Part shown: positions 55,754 to 64,000 of the stretch, piece after piece | Position numbering within the stretch: position 1 is the first letter of the stretch | Layout: every line of letters starts with the position of its first letter | From: Flavivirga abyssicola | Lineage (GTDB): Bacteria > Bacteroidota > Bacteroidia > Flavobacteriales > Flavobacteriaceae | DNA: 64,000 nt | NCBI RefSeq assembly: GCF_030540775.2 | Contig: NZ_CP141266.1 | Span: forward strand, 1,661,001-1,725,000 | Direction of reading: 5' to 3' | The notes under the pieces: model-generated | The model's input: the letters and a program-made list of their open reading frames with translations, nothing else | Databases searched by the model: none | What the model was told of the DNA's origin: nothing | Translations under genes and position numbers: made by a program

Positions 55754-56824
55754 TTATATTTTATCTTTATAGCCTTCTAAAAACTTAACAAAATTCATAG
55801 TTAGTAAAGCTATAAACGTAAGTATAGTTAATATAAGTGCATAATATTTTTTAGGACTAATTGATTTACCCAAAAACTCCTTTTTATTATCTATCGTACC
55901 ACTATCTTGCTTACTAGAAGTAACCTCTATAACATGTTCTTTATCGGCTATTTCTCTTTCAATTTCAACTAACTCTTGCCTTAATTCCAGGTCTTTGGTA
56001 TAAAGGTCGAACTCTTTGGTTGAACTTTTATTGCCTCTTTCTATCGTGATTTGTGCCTGAAAATCATTATTGTTTTCAGCAGATTTTACAATCGCTTTTT
56101 GATAAACAGCTAATAAAGTATCCGATTTAATCAATGATTTAGAAATAGCTGAAGCTTGTTTTTTTAATTCTATTAAATCCTTCTCCTGTTCTCGCTTAAA
56201 GTAAGCATTTGAATTAATATTATTAATAATCCTATCAAAAACCGTTTTAAAATTATTTCTTTCTTTAGCTTTGATAGTTATTTGTTGATATTGATGACTG
56301 TAGTCATTCGTGTTTTTTAAAAACGTTTTGTACTCTACAGTCTTTGCTAATGCTGTGTCTAGTGTTTGGAGATAATCATCAAACTCTTTAATTTTTTGAT
56401 TTTCGCTAATAGCTGGTTCTATTTGAAAATCTAAAATAGATTCAGCTTCTACTGTTCTTATGCCTAAAACGTTTTCTAAAGTACTTATGTCTTCTTGTTT
56501 TACTAAGTTTTTATAATAGTTAATGTCATTATATAAATTTTCTCCAGTATCATAATTCTGCTTTAACGTAATATAAGACTTATAAACAGGCTCTGATGTT
56601 TTTTCCAGTACTATTCCCAAGACAACACCAACTACACCAGCAATTACTAATTTTAAAACATGCTTCCTTACAAAAAACACTAGCCATACAAAAGCTAAAA
56701 AAAGCTTATTAAAAATACTTCCTATAAAGCGAAATAGGTTATTAAAAGCATTCCCTATTAGTTTAAAAAGTTGTCCCAAATCTACTTCTTCAGATTGCTG
56801 TGGCTGTGGCAAATCTTTACTCAT
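55754..56824 (-). CDS. Wzz-like chain-length determinant / polysaccharide co-polymerase
   Basis: A 356-residue inner membrane protein with a membrane helix near 56-73 (LVIAGVVGVVLGIVL), a long periplasmic region with coiled-coil character (about 150-310), and a second helix near 328-347 (YALILTILTFIALLTM). This two-helix topology, with EPVYKSYITLKQNYD after the first helix, is that of Wzz/PCP proteins. No tyrosine kinase domain is attached. It begins the polysaccharide locus and would set chain length for the Wzy polymerases. Sequence similarity to Wzz is weak, so the role rests on topology and place. Confidence 0.6.
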   Translation of the reverse strand: MSKDLPQPQQSEEVDLGQLFKLIGNAFNNLFRFIGSIFNKLFLAFVWLVFFVRKHVLKLVIAGVVGVVLGIVLEKTSEPVYKSYITLKQNYDTGENLYNDINYYKNLVKQEDISTLENVLGIRTVEAESILDFQIEPAISENQKIKEFDDYLQTLDTALAKTVEYKTFLKNTNDYSHQYQQITIKAKERNNFKTVFDRIINNINSNAYFKREQEKDLIELKKQASAISKSLIKSDTLLAVYQKAIVKSAENNNDFQAQITIERGNKSSTKEFDLYTKDLELRQELVEIEREIADKEHVIEVTSSKQDSGTIDNKKEFLGKSISPKKYYALILTILTFIALLTMNFVKFLEGYKDKI

Positions 56825-56836
56825 AATTATTATGTA

Positions 56837-58525
56837 TTAATTAAGTATTTGTTTCAATATTGTTCTTGTTATTAAATATGTGGGTCTTACTCCCGAAGTT
56901 CCTAAACCTCCTGAAGCAAGTGTAGCTCCTGTTTCTAAAGGATTATCACTGGCATAATAAGCATATCTTACTTTTACATCCGAGCTAATACTATTTCTAA
57001 CTTTTGAAGCTGCCTGAATTGCTTTTTGATAATGTGCTCCTTCCATTTCTAATCCTATAACTTGCCAGGTTGAGTTGTAAAAGAATTTCAAAATATCTTT
57101 ATTTTGTAATGAAGTACCTAAAACAGTAATCATAGATCCTTCATAAACATCAACTCCTTGGTCTTCTAAATCTTCTTTCTTAAGTTCATTTGCAAAAGGA
57201 TAATTATCTGCTGTCCCTTCAAAAATATGTGCAGAAGGGATCATAATATCTCCTTTGCCTCCTTCTAAAATTCCTGCTTTACCCATAATAGATACCGATT
57301 CCACATTTAGATGTGTTTTCTTTCCTTTATTTTTATATGGCTTCAACAGTTCATCAATGGTTTCATACGCTTGTTCTCCAAAAGCATAATCCATTACTAA
57401 TATAACTGGCTTGTCTCCTTTTAATACCTTTTCGCTAACTTCAATGTCTATTTTAGAAATATCTATTTTACTAGTGTCAAAAATTTGAACATCAATATTA
57501 GCTCCAGAGGTATCTTTAATATAAATCATCCCCCGAAGTAACGCTTCTTTATTTATTTTATTTCGAAGTCCTTCATCTTCTTTTTTACTTAAAGACTCAT
57601 ATACCTCAAAAACATCTTTTGTAGGTTTTGTTGGTTTCAATACACTAGACACAAAAAGTGTATTCATAACACTATGCATGTTGGCACTTATTATATGTAT
57701 TGGTCTTTCTAATAGATCATTTTTTAACAGAGTCGCCTTTATGGAATCAGCCCAAATTTCCCCATGAATGTGATGTCCTATTCGTTCTCTTAGAACTGGA
57801 CTAAAGGTTACTGTTCTCTTGTTATTGTGTATTTGCTCTTCTATAGCTAATTTACCCAGCCAATATACTATATGAAGTAGCCTTTCTGGTTGCGAAGTAG
57901 TCGCAAACTCATCATAAACACTTCTTAGTTCATTAAATGTTCTTCCTAAAATATTAGCGGCATGTGTCATGGCAACTTCGCGCTCATCTTGTGTTAGTTT
58001 CTTTTTTGATAAAACTGCTTTTTCTAGTTTTATCCAATCTCTTGTTGTTGCCCCTAGTTCATCAATTAAAACACGATTACTTATTTTATGAGATTCGATA
58101 AAAAGAAAGGTAAGGTGTGTTAAAATGTCATAGATTTCTGATCGCCCTCGAGTGATCTCAATATTCATCTGCTCGGCATCTATTCTATAGCAATTACGAC
58201 GCCTTTTTTCTGGAATTATAGGCTTAAAATGAGAATTCCCATAGCCTTCATCACTGGTTAAATTAATAAAAGTACATTCTTCAATACCTGCAGGAAGCCT
58301 ATCTATAACATAAAGCAAGCCTTCTAATTCGGCTTTTTCTTCTCCAATAGAGCCATATATTTCCGGGCGTAAAAGCAATAAAGACTGCCGTAAAGTTTCA
58401 CCTGAAATCCCCATAGGTTTGTAGAATCCCCTATTAAACAAATGACGCATAGTAATATACATCCTCTCAATGGCATTCGAACTCTCTTGGGCTCTCGTTC
58501 TAGAATGATGTTTTTTAGTACTCAT
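56837..58525 (-). CDS. DUF6909 protein (possible nucleosidase-like domain)
   Basis: A soluble protein of 562 residues from the ATG at 58525 (MSTKKHHSRTRAQ). A longer reading from TTG at 58546 is unlikely because that TTG is the end of a -7 promoter element. I recognise it as the Bacteroidota DUF6909 family. The C-terminal half has VILVMDYAFGEQAYETI and WQVIGLEMEGAHYQKAIQAA; the EMEG motif recalls the active site of purine and MTA/SAH nucleosidases, but this is only a resemblance. The N-terminal 200 residues are helical. It is next to a GH3-like gene in a conserved flavobacterial block. Confidence 0.6.
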   Translation of the reverse strand: MSTKKHHSRTRAQESSNAIERMYITMRHLFNRGFYKPMGISGETLRQSLLLLRPEIYGSIGEEKAELEGLLYVIDRLPAGIEECTFINLTSDEGYGNSHFKPIIPEKRRRNCYRIDAEQMNIEITRGRSEIYDILTHLTFLFIESHKISNRVLIDELGATTRDWIKLEKAVLSKKKLTQDEREVAMTHAANILGRTFNELRSVYDEFATTSQPERLLHIVYWLGKLAIEEQIHNNKRTVTFSPVLRERIGHHIHGEIWADSIKATLLKNDLLERPIHIISANMHSVMNTLFVSSVLKPTKPTKDVFEVYESLSKKEDEGLRNKINKEALLRGMIYIKDTSGANIDVQIFDTSKIDISKIDIEVSEKVLKGDKPVILVMDYAFGEQAYETIDELLKPYKNKGKKTHLNVESVSIMGKAGILEGGKGDIMIPSAHIFEGTADNYPFANELKKEDLEDQGVDVYEGSMITVLGTSLQNKDILKFFYNSTWQVIGLEMEGAHYQKAIQAASKVRNSISSDVKVRYAYYASDNPLETGATLASGGLGTSGVRPTYLITRTILKQILN

Positions 58526-58543
58526 TTGTCTTTTTAATCGCCC

Positions 58544-58551
58544 CAAAGATA
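58544..58551 (-). promoter_or_regulatory. -7 promoter element TATCTTTG before the DUF6909 gene
   Basis: On the minus strand, TATCTTTG exactly fits TAnnTTTG, 19 bases upstream of the ATG at 58525. No good TTG was found at -33. It overlaps the TTG that opens the longest reading frame, supporting the internal ATG as the true start. Confidence 0.45.
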
Positions 58552-58563
58552 CTATTATTTGGT

Positions 58564-60057
58564 TTAATTCTTATCAGAAAATCTTTCAACTATTTTTCTA
58601 TCGTTTGACAACCTTGGTAACTTATTTTGTCCGCCTAATTTTCCAATGGATTTCATATAATCTTGAAAGCCTCCTTTTACAACCTTAGTTATTTTAAGAG
58701 GTTGCAACACTTTACCATCTATTAAATCAAAATAATATGAGTTTTGCTTTTGAAGTGATTCATCTATTTTCCTAGCTAAATCTGAAAGGTCTTTAGGTTC
58801 ATTTTCAAACTCTATGAACCATTCATGATATGGCAAACCCTCTTCCGGATTTATTTGAGGGGCTACCGTAAATTCTGATACACTGATGCTTGAATTTATA
58901 AGTGCTTCCTGCATCGCTTGTTCCACTTCTTTACCTATGACGTGTTCGCCAAAAGCTGAAATAAAATGTTTTATACGTCCTGAAACGATCACCCTATATG
59001 GTTTTGTTGAAGTAAACTCAATGGTATCCCCAATATTATACGCCCAAAGGCCAGCATTAGTAGAAATAATCATCACATAGTTAACGCCAATTTCAACATC
59101 TTTAATGGTAATTCTTTTAGGGTTTTCATCAAAGAATTCATCTGCTCTAATAAACTCATAAAAAATTCCAGAATTCAGTTGAAGTAGCATCCCTTTTTCT
59201 TTTTGGGTATCTTGAAATGCAAAAAAACCTTCACTTGCTGGATATAATTCTATGCTATCAACGCTTCTTCCTATTAAATTTTCAAACTTAGCTCTATAGG
59301 GCTCATAATTAACACCTCCAAAAATAAATAGGTTGAAGTTTTTAAAAATATCACCAACTTTTTTGCCTGTTTTTTGTTGAAGTTTTTCAAAATACATTTG
59401 CACCCATGAAGGAATTCCAGAAATAATAGTCATATTCTCTGGCAATGTTTCTTCAACAATAGCATCTACTTTTGTTTCCCAATCTTCAATACAATTTGTT
59501 TCCCAAGATGGGAGTCTGTTTTTTTGAAGATATTTAGGAACATAATGTGCTACAATTCCAGAAAGTCTACCCAATTGTATTCCGTTTTGTTCATTCAGAA
59601 TGGGGCTTCCTTGAAGGAAAATCATTTTTCCATCTACAAACTTACTATTCCCTGTTTCATGAATATACATTAAAATAGCATTTCGGGCTGCTTCAACATG
59701 AGCAGGCATACTTTCTTTAGTAATGGGAATGTATTTAGACCCCGAAGTGGTTCCTGATGTTTTTGCAAAATAAACAGGTTTCCCTTTCCAAAGAATATCT
59801 TCTTCTCCTGCTACTACTTTTTCTACATAGGGTTTAAGCGCTTCATAATCTCGAATGGGGACTCTTTTTACGAAATCTTCATGAGAATTTATACTTATAA
59901 AATCATGATCTTTACCAAACGCAGTACTAGTAGCTTTAGATATTAAACTTTGAAACACTTTTTCTTGGGCTTCAACAGGGTTATTAGCCCACTTTTGAAT
60001 ACTTTTATAAATACGCTTTGCAAATGGTTTTGCAAGAGCTGATTTTAATGATATCAT
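58564..60057 (-). CDS. GH3 auxin-responsive promoter family protein
   Basis: A 497-residue acyl-adenylate-forming enzyme of the bacterial GH3 family, relatives of plant acyl-amido synthetases. The ATP-binding motif YFAKTSGTTSGSKYIPIT is near residues 100-117. Other blocks are SGIPSWVQMYFEKL, LYPASEGFFAFQD (about 279-291), YNIGDTIEFTSTKPYRVIVSGR and HVIGKEVEQAM. The substrate in Bacteroidota is not established. It lies four bases after the M23 peptidase gene and ahead of DUF6909, an order I know from other flavobacteria. Confidence 0.85.
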   Translation of the reverse strand: MISLKSALAKPFAKRIYKSIQKWANNPVEAQEKVFQSLISKATSTAFGKDHDFISINSHEDFVKRVPIRDYEALKPYVEKVVAGEEDILWKGKPVYFAKTSGTTSGSKYIPITKESMPAHVEAARNAILMYIHETGNSKFVDGKMIFLQGSPILNEQNGIQLGRLSGIVAHYVPKYLQKNRLPSWETNCIEDWETKVDAIVEETLPENMTIISGIPSWVQMYFEKLQQKTGKKVGDIFKNFNLFIFGGVNYEPYRAKFENLIGRSVDSIELYPASEGFFAFQDTQKEKGMLLQLNSGIFYEFIRADEFFDENPKRITIKDVEIGVNYVMIISTNAGLWAYNIGDTIEFTSTKPYRVIVSGRIKHFISAFGEHVIGKEVEQAMQEALINSSISVSEFTVAPQINPEEGLPYHEWFIEFENEPKDLSDLARKIDESLQKQNSYYFDLIDGKVLQPLKITKVVKGGFQDYMKSIGKLGGQNKLPRLSNDRKIVERFSDKN

Positions 60058-60060
60058 CTA

Positions 60061-60927
60061 TTATTTAAAATCTATAAAATTTGTTGGATTAATTGGGTAG
60101 CCATCATTCCACAATTCAAAATGTAAGTGTGGTCCTGTTGACAATTCTCCTGTATTTCCTGCAGTGGCAATAACTTCTCCTGCTTTAACCAAATCTCCTT
60201 GTATTTTTGTTAGTGCTGCATTATGTTTATAAACAGAAATTAGCCCATAACTATGTTCTACGATTATAACATATCCCGTACTAACTGTCCATTCAGCAAA
60301 AATTACAATCCCATCAGCAGTTGCTTTTATAGGCGTATCCTTTGCTAACACTATATCTACAGCATAATGTTTTTCTTCTAAATTATAGGGTTCACTTATA
60401 GTTCCATTGGCTGGTGGAAATAATACAAAGTTAGTTCCGGATGTGGCCGATTCAAACAAATTGTACTTGTCCTCTTTATCTACTTTCTCTCTTAAAATTG
60501 AATCTTCTAATATAGGCGCAAAATCAACTTCACTAGCTTCTGTTCTAACGGCCTCGATAATTGAATCTTTATTAAAATCACTTGCACTTACATCGCCTTT
60601 TAATACTTTTTTAATAGAGGTATAATACAACTCATTCATAGCTATAACTCGCTGTAAAGAATCTGTTTTATAATTTAATTCTGTGGCTTGCTTTTTTAAA
60701 GCTGTCGATGAATACCCCGGAATGTATTCTCTAAGGGGTGTATAAGCAATCAATAAATAAGTAAATGTTATTAAAAAAACGGCTATTATAGAGCCTAAAA
60801 CAAAAACATTTAACCGTGTTAACTTAAACGACAAGCGTTCTTCGAACGTATTCTCATTAAGTATAACCAATCGGTACTTATCTAATAATTTTCGTTTTAT
60901 CTTCTTTGGTTTCTTATTTTCTTCCAT
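60061..60927 (-). CDS. M23-family metallopeptidase
   Basis: A 288-residue membrane-anchored LytM-type protein: cytoplasmic basic N-terminus, one transmembrane helix (about 34-56), a coiled-coil region (about 80-150), and a C-terminal M23 domain. Zinc ligands are visible in EKHYAVDIVL (HxxxD) and TGPHLHFELW (HxH). FAEWTVSTGYVIIVEHSYGL and AGNTGELS are typical of the fold. The full ligand set suggests an active peptidoglycan endopeptidase or an activator of amidases. It is upstream of the GH3 gene and divergent from tatA. Confidence 0.9.
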   Translation of the reverse strand: MEENKKPKKIKRKLLDKYRLVILNENTFEERLSFKLTRLNVFVLGSIIAVFLITFTYLLIAYTPLREYIPGYSSTALKKQATELNYKTDSLQRVIAMNELYYTSIKKVLKGDVSASDFNKDSIIEAVRTEASEVDFAPILEDSILREKVDKEDKYNLFESATSGTNFVLFPPANGTISEPYNLEEKHYAVDIVLAKDTPIKATADGIVIFAEWTVSTGYVIIVEHSYGLISVYKHNAALTKIQGDLVKAGEVIATAGNTGELSTGPHLHFELWNDGYPINPTNFIDFK

Positions 60928-61273
60928 TTAGAACAAAATTAAATAAAATTATTCATTAATTGTCCGACTAAAGATATAAGACCGTTTTGCTTTTAGAACC
61001 AAAAACAACGGCTTGGTTTTAATTAACTGACAAACAGAAATGCAAACTAATATTATTTTCCATAAATCAGAATTATTCAGACGGTACTAGCATCAAAAAC
61101 AAGGAACTAACTATAAAACTTTTACAAATTATAGTTACAACCAAACTTCAAACTATTATCCAATAATTTTAATTCGGATAACGATTAAAGATTATTTGTT
61201 TTCATACTAAAGTTACGCTTAAAACGATATTATTAAACATTAATTATTAACTTTGCATCATAAAACTATTATT
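60928..61273. other. Divergent intergenic region between M23 peptidase and tatA
   Basis: A 346-base AT-rich region carrying promoters for both sides. An inverted repeat with 9-base perfect arms (TAACTATAA 61108-61116, TTATAGTTA 61129-61137, 12-base spacer) is the only clear structure. On the minus strand, TATCTTTA at 60969-60976 is a seven-of-eight match to the -7 element. No ORF or RNA gene is recognisable. Confidence 0.4.
61248..61255 (+). promoter_or_regulatory. -7 promoter element TAACTTTG before tatA
   Basis: TAACTTTG fits TAnnTTTG exactly and lies 18 bases upstream of the ATG at 61274. A TTG at proper -33 spacing is not obvious. The TTG at 61253, the apparent start of the longest frame, is the last part of this element and is therefore unlikely to be a start codon. 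Confidence 0.45.
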
Positions 61274-61462
61274 ATGAGCTTATATATGTTACCATTAGCG
61301 ATTGGACCTTGGCAAATAGCACTAATAGTGCTTGCTGTTTTGTTATTATTTGGTGGAAAAAAAATACCAGAATTAATGCGTGGATTAGGTAGCGGTATTA
61401 AAGAGTTTAAAGATGCTAGTAAAGAAGACGGAGAAGACAAAAAAGAAGATAAAAAAGAGTAA
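61274..61462 (+). CDS. tatA: Twin-arginine translocase subunit TatA/TatE
   Basis: A 62-residue membrane protein from the ATG at 61274. A transmembrane helix ([14 protein letters not shown], about 14-27) is followed by the conserved amphipathic helix [20 protein letters not shown] and a charged Glu/Lys tail. The preceding PWQIALI segment is typical of TatA. It helps form the pore for folded Tat substrates; TatC is not in the window. A strong terminator follows at 61485-61516. The frame extends seven codons upstream to a TTG, which overlaps a promoter element and is rejected as start. Confidence 0.92.
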   Translation: MSLYMLPLAIGPWQIALIVLAVLLLFGGKKIPELMRGLGSGIKEFKDASKEDGEDKKEDKKE

Positions 61463-61484
61463 TCATTTTACTTTTTAGACAAAT

Positions 61485-61516
61485 AAAAAAGACCTGTACA
61501 TTCAGGTCTTTTTTTA
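61485..61516. terminator. Bidirectional intrinsic terminator between tatA and DUF4837
   Basis: Perfect 12-base arms AAAAAAGACCTG (61485-61496) and CAGGTCTTTTTT (61503-61514) enclose a six-base loop. A-runs and T-runs on both flanks allow it to terminate tatA from the left and the convergent DUF4837 gene from the right. Confidence 0.85.
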
Positions 61517-61544
61517 TTTAAAAACTTATTTGTTAACCTATAAC

Positions 61545-62549
61545 CTAATCCATTTTAACAGATTTAATAATAGCTTCAAGTTCTAGCATATAGTTTCGCT
61601 TCTCAACCGACGGTGAAAATATAAATCCTTCAATACCTATCCACCGTTTGTTTACTTTATCTTCAATCGTATAATTAATGAATGGCCCTCCCATAAAATC
61701 ATTGGTTAACTCCCAAAGGCCTTTGGTTTCGAATGCAGGTTTATTATCTAAAATTGTTTCACCATGAAAAGGTGCATAAGCGTCTTCTGTTACCATAAAA
61801 GAACTAATGGGATTTCCATCAGTACCTAGAGTTTCATCTAATCGACCTTTAAAATAAGCCTTACCTATAGAGTCTCTAATTTTTATGATCTGTATTGCTG
61901 TACTATCATCCCTTTTTAAAGCATCAAAAGGTAATTCATAAATCATTAAATGCGAATGCCCTGTTGTAATGTCTTTTCTAAACCAGAAGAAATTATCAGC
62001 TTCTTTAGCAACATTATAAATAGACGGAAATTGAATTGTTAATCCCAATTTTTCTTTAACTGAAGTAAACTTGTGTGGCGATTTACTCATTTGACGCTGT
62101 CTTTCGGCTATCTCTTCGTTCCTAAAAGTTGTTATTATCTTCACTTCATTTTGAGTAATCAAATCAATAACCTCTTGTTTGGTTTTACCAGAAACCACTA
62201 TAACCTTTTGGGGTTTGGCATATACATCCTTTAAAACCTTAAGACCAGCATCTTTATTCATTTCTATTTTTAAAACGGTTCTGTTTTTAGTTACAAAACC
62301 AGAAAAAACAGCTGGTGGTATTTGACTAATAGTAAATGTGGGTTCATCTTGTGGTAAACCATAAATTGGTTTGGTTAGCACTGTTCTTATTGTTTCCCCA
62401 ATATTACCATTCCATAGCTCATTATCGACAACTACAGAAACATTGTTTATGCTCCCCGAAGAATCTAAAAGAAATTTTTCATTCGAAGATTTTTTATCTC
62501 CACAAGAAAAAAAGAATAATAGCGATGCAAAAAAAAGAATATGTTTCAT
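61545..62549 (-). CDS. DUF4837 family lipoprotein
   Basis: A 334-residue lipoprotein (signal ending FFFSC, cysteine about 16, then GDKKSSNEKF). I recognise the DUF4837 family of Bacteroidota. Conserved-looking blocks include VVVDNELWNGNIGETIRTVL and FIEGFIF-like WIGIEGFIFSPSVEKRNYM near the C-terminus, with PSIYNVAKEADNFFWFRKD in the middle. No catalytic motif is evident. It lies beside a LysM transglycosylase gene on the same strand, a linkage common in the phylum, suggesting a cell-envelope role that remains undefined. Confidence 0.75.
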   Translation of the reverse strand: MKHILFFASLLFFFSCGDKKSSNEKFLLDSSGSINNVSVVVDNELWNGNIGETIRTVLTKPIYGLPQDEPTFTISQIPPAVFSGFVTKNRTVLKIEMNKDAGLKVLKDVYAKPQKVIVVSGKTKQEVIDLITQNEVKIITTFRNEEIAERQRQMSKSPHKFTSVKEKLGLTIQFPSIYNVAKEADNFFWFRKDITTGHSHLMIYELPFDALKRDDSTAIQIIKIRDSIGKAYFKGRLDETLGTDGNPISSFMVTEDAYAPFHGETILDNKPAFETKGLWELTNDFMGGPFINYTIEDKVNKRWIGIEGFIFSPSVEKRNYMLELEAIIKSVKMD

Positions 62550-62664
62550 CTGTTTAAATTTTTATTGTTTTTATAGGTCAGATGTAATTCGCCAATAATC
62601 ATTTCGGTTGGTGTCAACTTATTTATTATGGCTCATTTCATGATGGCTTTCATTTTTATTGGAA

Positions 62665-64000
62665 TTAACCTTTTGATATCTTAAGTTTCATTCCTGGTTT
62701 TAATTTATTACTGCTAATACCGTTCCAATCTTTAATGTTTTGGACAGAAACCCCAGGAAATTTTTGTGAGATCGTCCATAATGAATCGCCATCTTCTACA
62801 ACATAGGTTATTACATCGCCAGAAATAGGTGTAACTTTTACTGGTTTTTTTACTGCTATTGGTGGAGCAACGTATGGTTTCCTCGGATAAATAGTTAAGC
62901 GCTGTCCTATTTTTAAATTATTACTTCTTAAGCCATTCCATTTTTTAATATCACTAACCCTAACACCATATCTTCTGGAGATTTTCCCTAAATAATCACC
63001 AGACCTTACTTTATATCGTACTCTATCGGTCGCATTGAAAAACTGAGGTAATGGTTTTTCTCGTGCATCAAATTCGGCCTTGGCAAACGCATAAATTTTT
63101 TCTTCATTATTTACAAAATCACCTATAACATCAATAGGTAGCCTTAAAACATAATTTTCTCCTTTAATAATTGGAATGATATCCAATTTATATGATGGAT
63201 TTAAAAATTGAAGTTCTTCAATAGGCGTGCCAGTAACTTCGGACACCTGATCTAAAGTAATCATATGTTTTACTCTAATGGTATCTGTTTCAAAATAGGC
63301 TACTTCTGGTTTAGGTTGTTTAAATCCGTGTTCTTTTGCATATTCAAAAATATACATATTGGCTAAAAATGCAGGTAAGTATCCTGCTGTTTCGCGAGGT
63401 AAATTATGTCTTATATTCCAATAATTCTGATAACCCCCAGAGCGCCTAATTGCTTTGGTAACATTTCCAGGTCCCGAATTATATGCCGCTAAAGCTAAAT
63501 CCCAATCACCAAAAATCTCATAAAGTTTTGATAAATATTTTGCTGCTGCTTCTGTCGATTTTATAGGATCGCTACGCTCATCGACATAACTACTTACATC
63601 TAACTCATACATTTTTCCTGTACTAAACATAAATTGCCATAATCCTGTGGCACCAACTCTAGATTTGGCTCTGGGTTTAAGAGCAGATTCTACAATGGCC
63701 AAATACTTTATTTCTAGAGGGATATCATGATTATCCATTTCCCGCTCAAACATAGGGAAGTAAAAAGCACTCAATGTAATTAGTTTTTGAATGGACTTTC
63801 TTCTATGTTTTAAATATGATTTAATAACACTTTCTAATGCAGGATTATATGCTACATTAAAAGGTGTTCTGGCATCCAATTCTTTTAAGCGTGCCTTAAG
63901 TGTATCGGTATGTAGTTCTGGGTAATCAACTTCATCAAAAGTTAATTCTGTAACAGATTTATATATGGTATCGAACAATGTGTTATTATACAACTCTTCA
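62665..64000 (-). CDS. LysM-containing lytic transglycosylase (MltD-like), 5' end outside window
   Basis: A murein lytic transglycosylase that cleaves peptidoglycan glycan strands. The frame continues past the right edge, so the signal peptide is missing and about 445 C-terminal residues are seen. The catalytic glutamate is in YLAIVESALKPRAKS, followed by VGATGLWQFM and the substrate motif ALAAYNSGPGNVTKAI. Two LysM domains end the protein (YKVRSGDYLGKISRRYGV with IKKWNGL, and YVVEDGDSLWTISQKFPG with IKDWNGI), which bind peptidoglycan. TTG at 63993 is not taken as a start because the coding frame is open upstream of it. Confidence 0.92.
   Translation of the reverse strand, partial: EELYNNTLFDTIYKSVTELTFDEVDYPELHTDTLKARLKELDARTPFNVAYNPALESVIKSYLKHRRKSIQKLITLSAFYFPMFEREMDNHDIPLEIKYLAIVESALKPRAKSRVGATGLWQFMFSTGKMYELDVSSYVDERSDPIKSTEAAAKYLSKLYEIFGDWDLALAAYNSGPGNVTKAIRRSGGYQNYWNIRHNLPRETAGYLPAFLANMYIFEYAKEHGFKQPKPEVAYFETDTIRVKHMITLDQVSEVTGTPIEELQFLNPSYKLDIIPIIKGENYVLRLPIDVIGDFVNNEEKIYAFAKAEFDAREKPLPQFFNATDRVRYKVRSGDYLGKISRRYGVRVSDIKKWNGLRSNNLKIGQRLTIYPRKPYVAPPIAVKKPVKVTPISGDVITYVVEDGDSLWTISQKFPGVSVQNIKDWNGISSNKLKPGMKLKISKG

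Noticed and set aside
1-64000. CRISPR arrays, tRNA or rRNA genes, insertion sequences, prophage genes
   Set aside because: No regularly spaced repeats, cloverleaf-like or rRNA sequence, transposase motif or phage structural gene was recognised on either strand.

Overview
This is a low-GC chromosomal window from a member of the Bacteroidota, most likely a marine-type Flavobacteriaceae. The evidence is a gliding/type IX secretion lipoprotein (SprE/PorW), a SusC/SusD pair with a hybrid two-component sensor, several flavobacterial DUF families (DUF4254, DUF4837, DUF5687, DUF6341, DUF6427, DUF6909), and promoters of the TAnnTTTG type. I found no rRNA, tRNA, CRISPR array or transposase.

Layout. 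(1) 1-5.6 kb: the 5' part of sprE, an ABC transporter pair, a DUF2059 protein and a flavin/2Fe-2S reductase. (2) 5.9-18.3 kb: a polysaccharide-utilization-like locus of SusC, SusD, a VCBS/UnbV surface lipoprotein and a hybrid sensor/AraC regulator. It has no glycan-degrading enzyme. (3) 18.3-23.3 kb: housekeeping genes (GT9 glycosyltransferase, DUF4254, upp, DUF6427, DUF6341, purD). (4) 23.4-56.8 kb: a large surface-polysaccharide locus. A short plus-strand part (CapK-like adenylation protein, wecB, GT4) converges on a roughly 30 kb minus-strand run. That run holds two initiating sugar transferases, UDP-glucuronate/UDP-xylose genes, glycosyltransferases, two Wzy-like polymerases, a Wzx flippase, acyl-tailoring proteins, a five-gene cassette that reads as a dTDP-2,6-dideoxyhexose pathway, GDP-fucose genes, rhamnose genes and a Wzz-like protein. 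(5) 56.8-64 kb: conserved housekeeping and envelope genes (DUF6909, GH3-like, M23 peptidase, tatA, DUF4837, LysM transglycosylase cut by the right edge).

The polysaccharide locus can supply UDP-ManNAc, UDP-GlcA, UDP-xylose, GDP-L-fucose, dTDP-L-rhamnose and, by inference, a dTDP-2,6-dideoxyhexose. Subunits would be built on a lipid carrier, flipped by Wzx, polymerised by Wzy under a Wzz-like length regulator, and O-acylated. No Wza or Wzc homologue is present here.

The most informative signals are remodelling scars. A short pseudogene joins the start of an rfbB to the end of an rfbA, directly ahead of rfbC/rfbD, while intact rfbB and rfbA copies lead the dideoxyhexose cassette. RfbD lacks its C-terminal tail where it meets gmd. 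An FkbM methyltransferase fragment and a possible epimerase tail lie between fcl and the cassette. Together they suggest the locus was assembled by module exchange, and that a new cassette made the resident rfbBA redundant.
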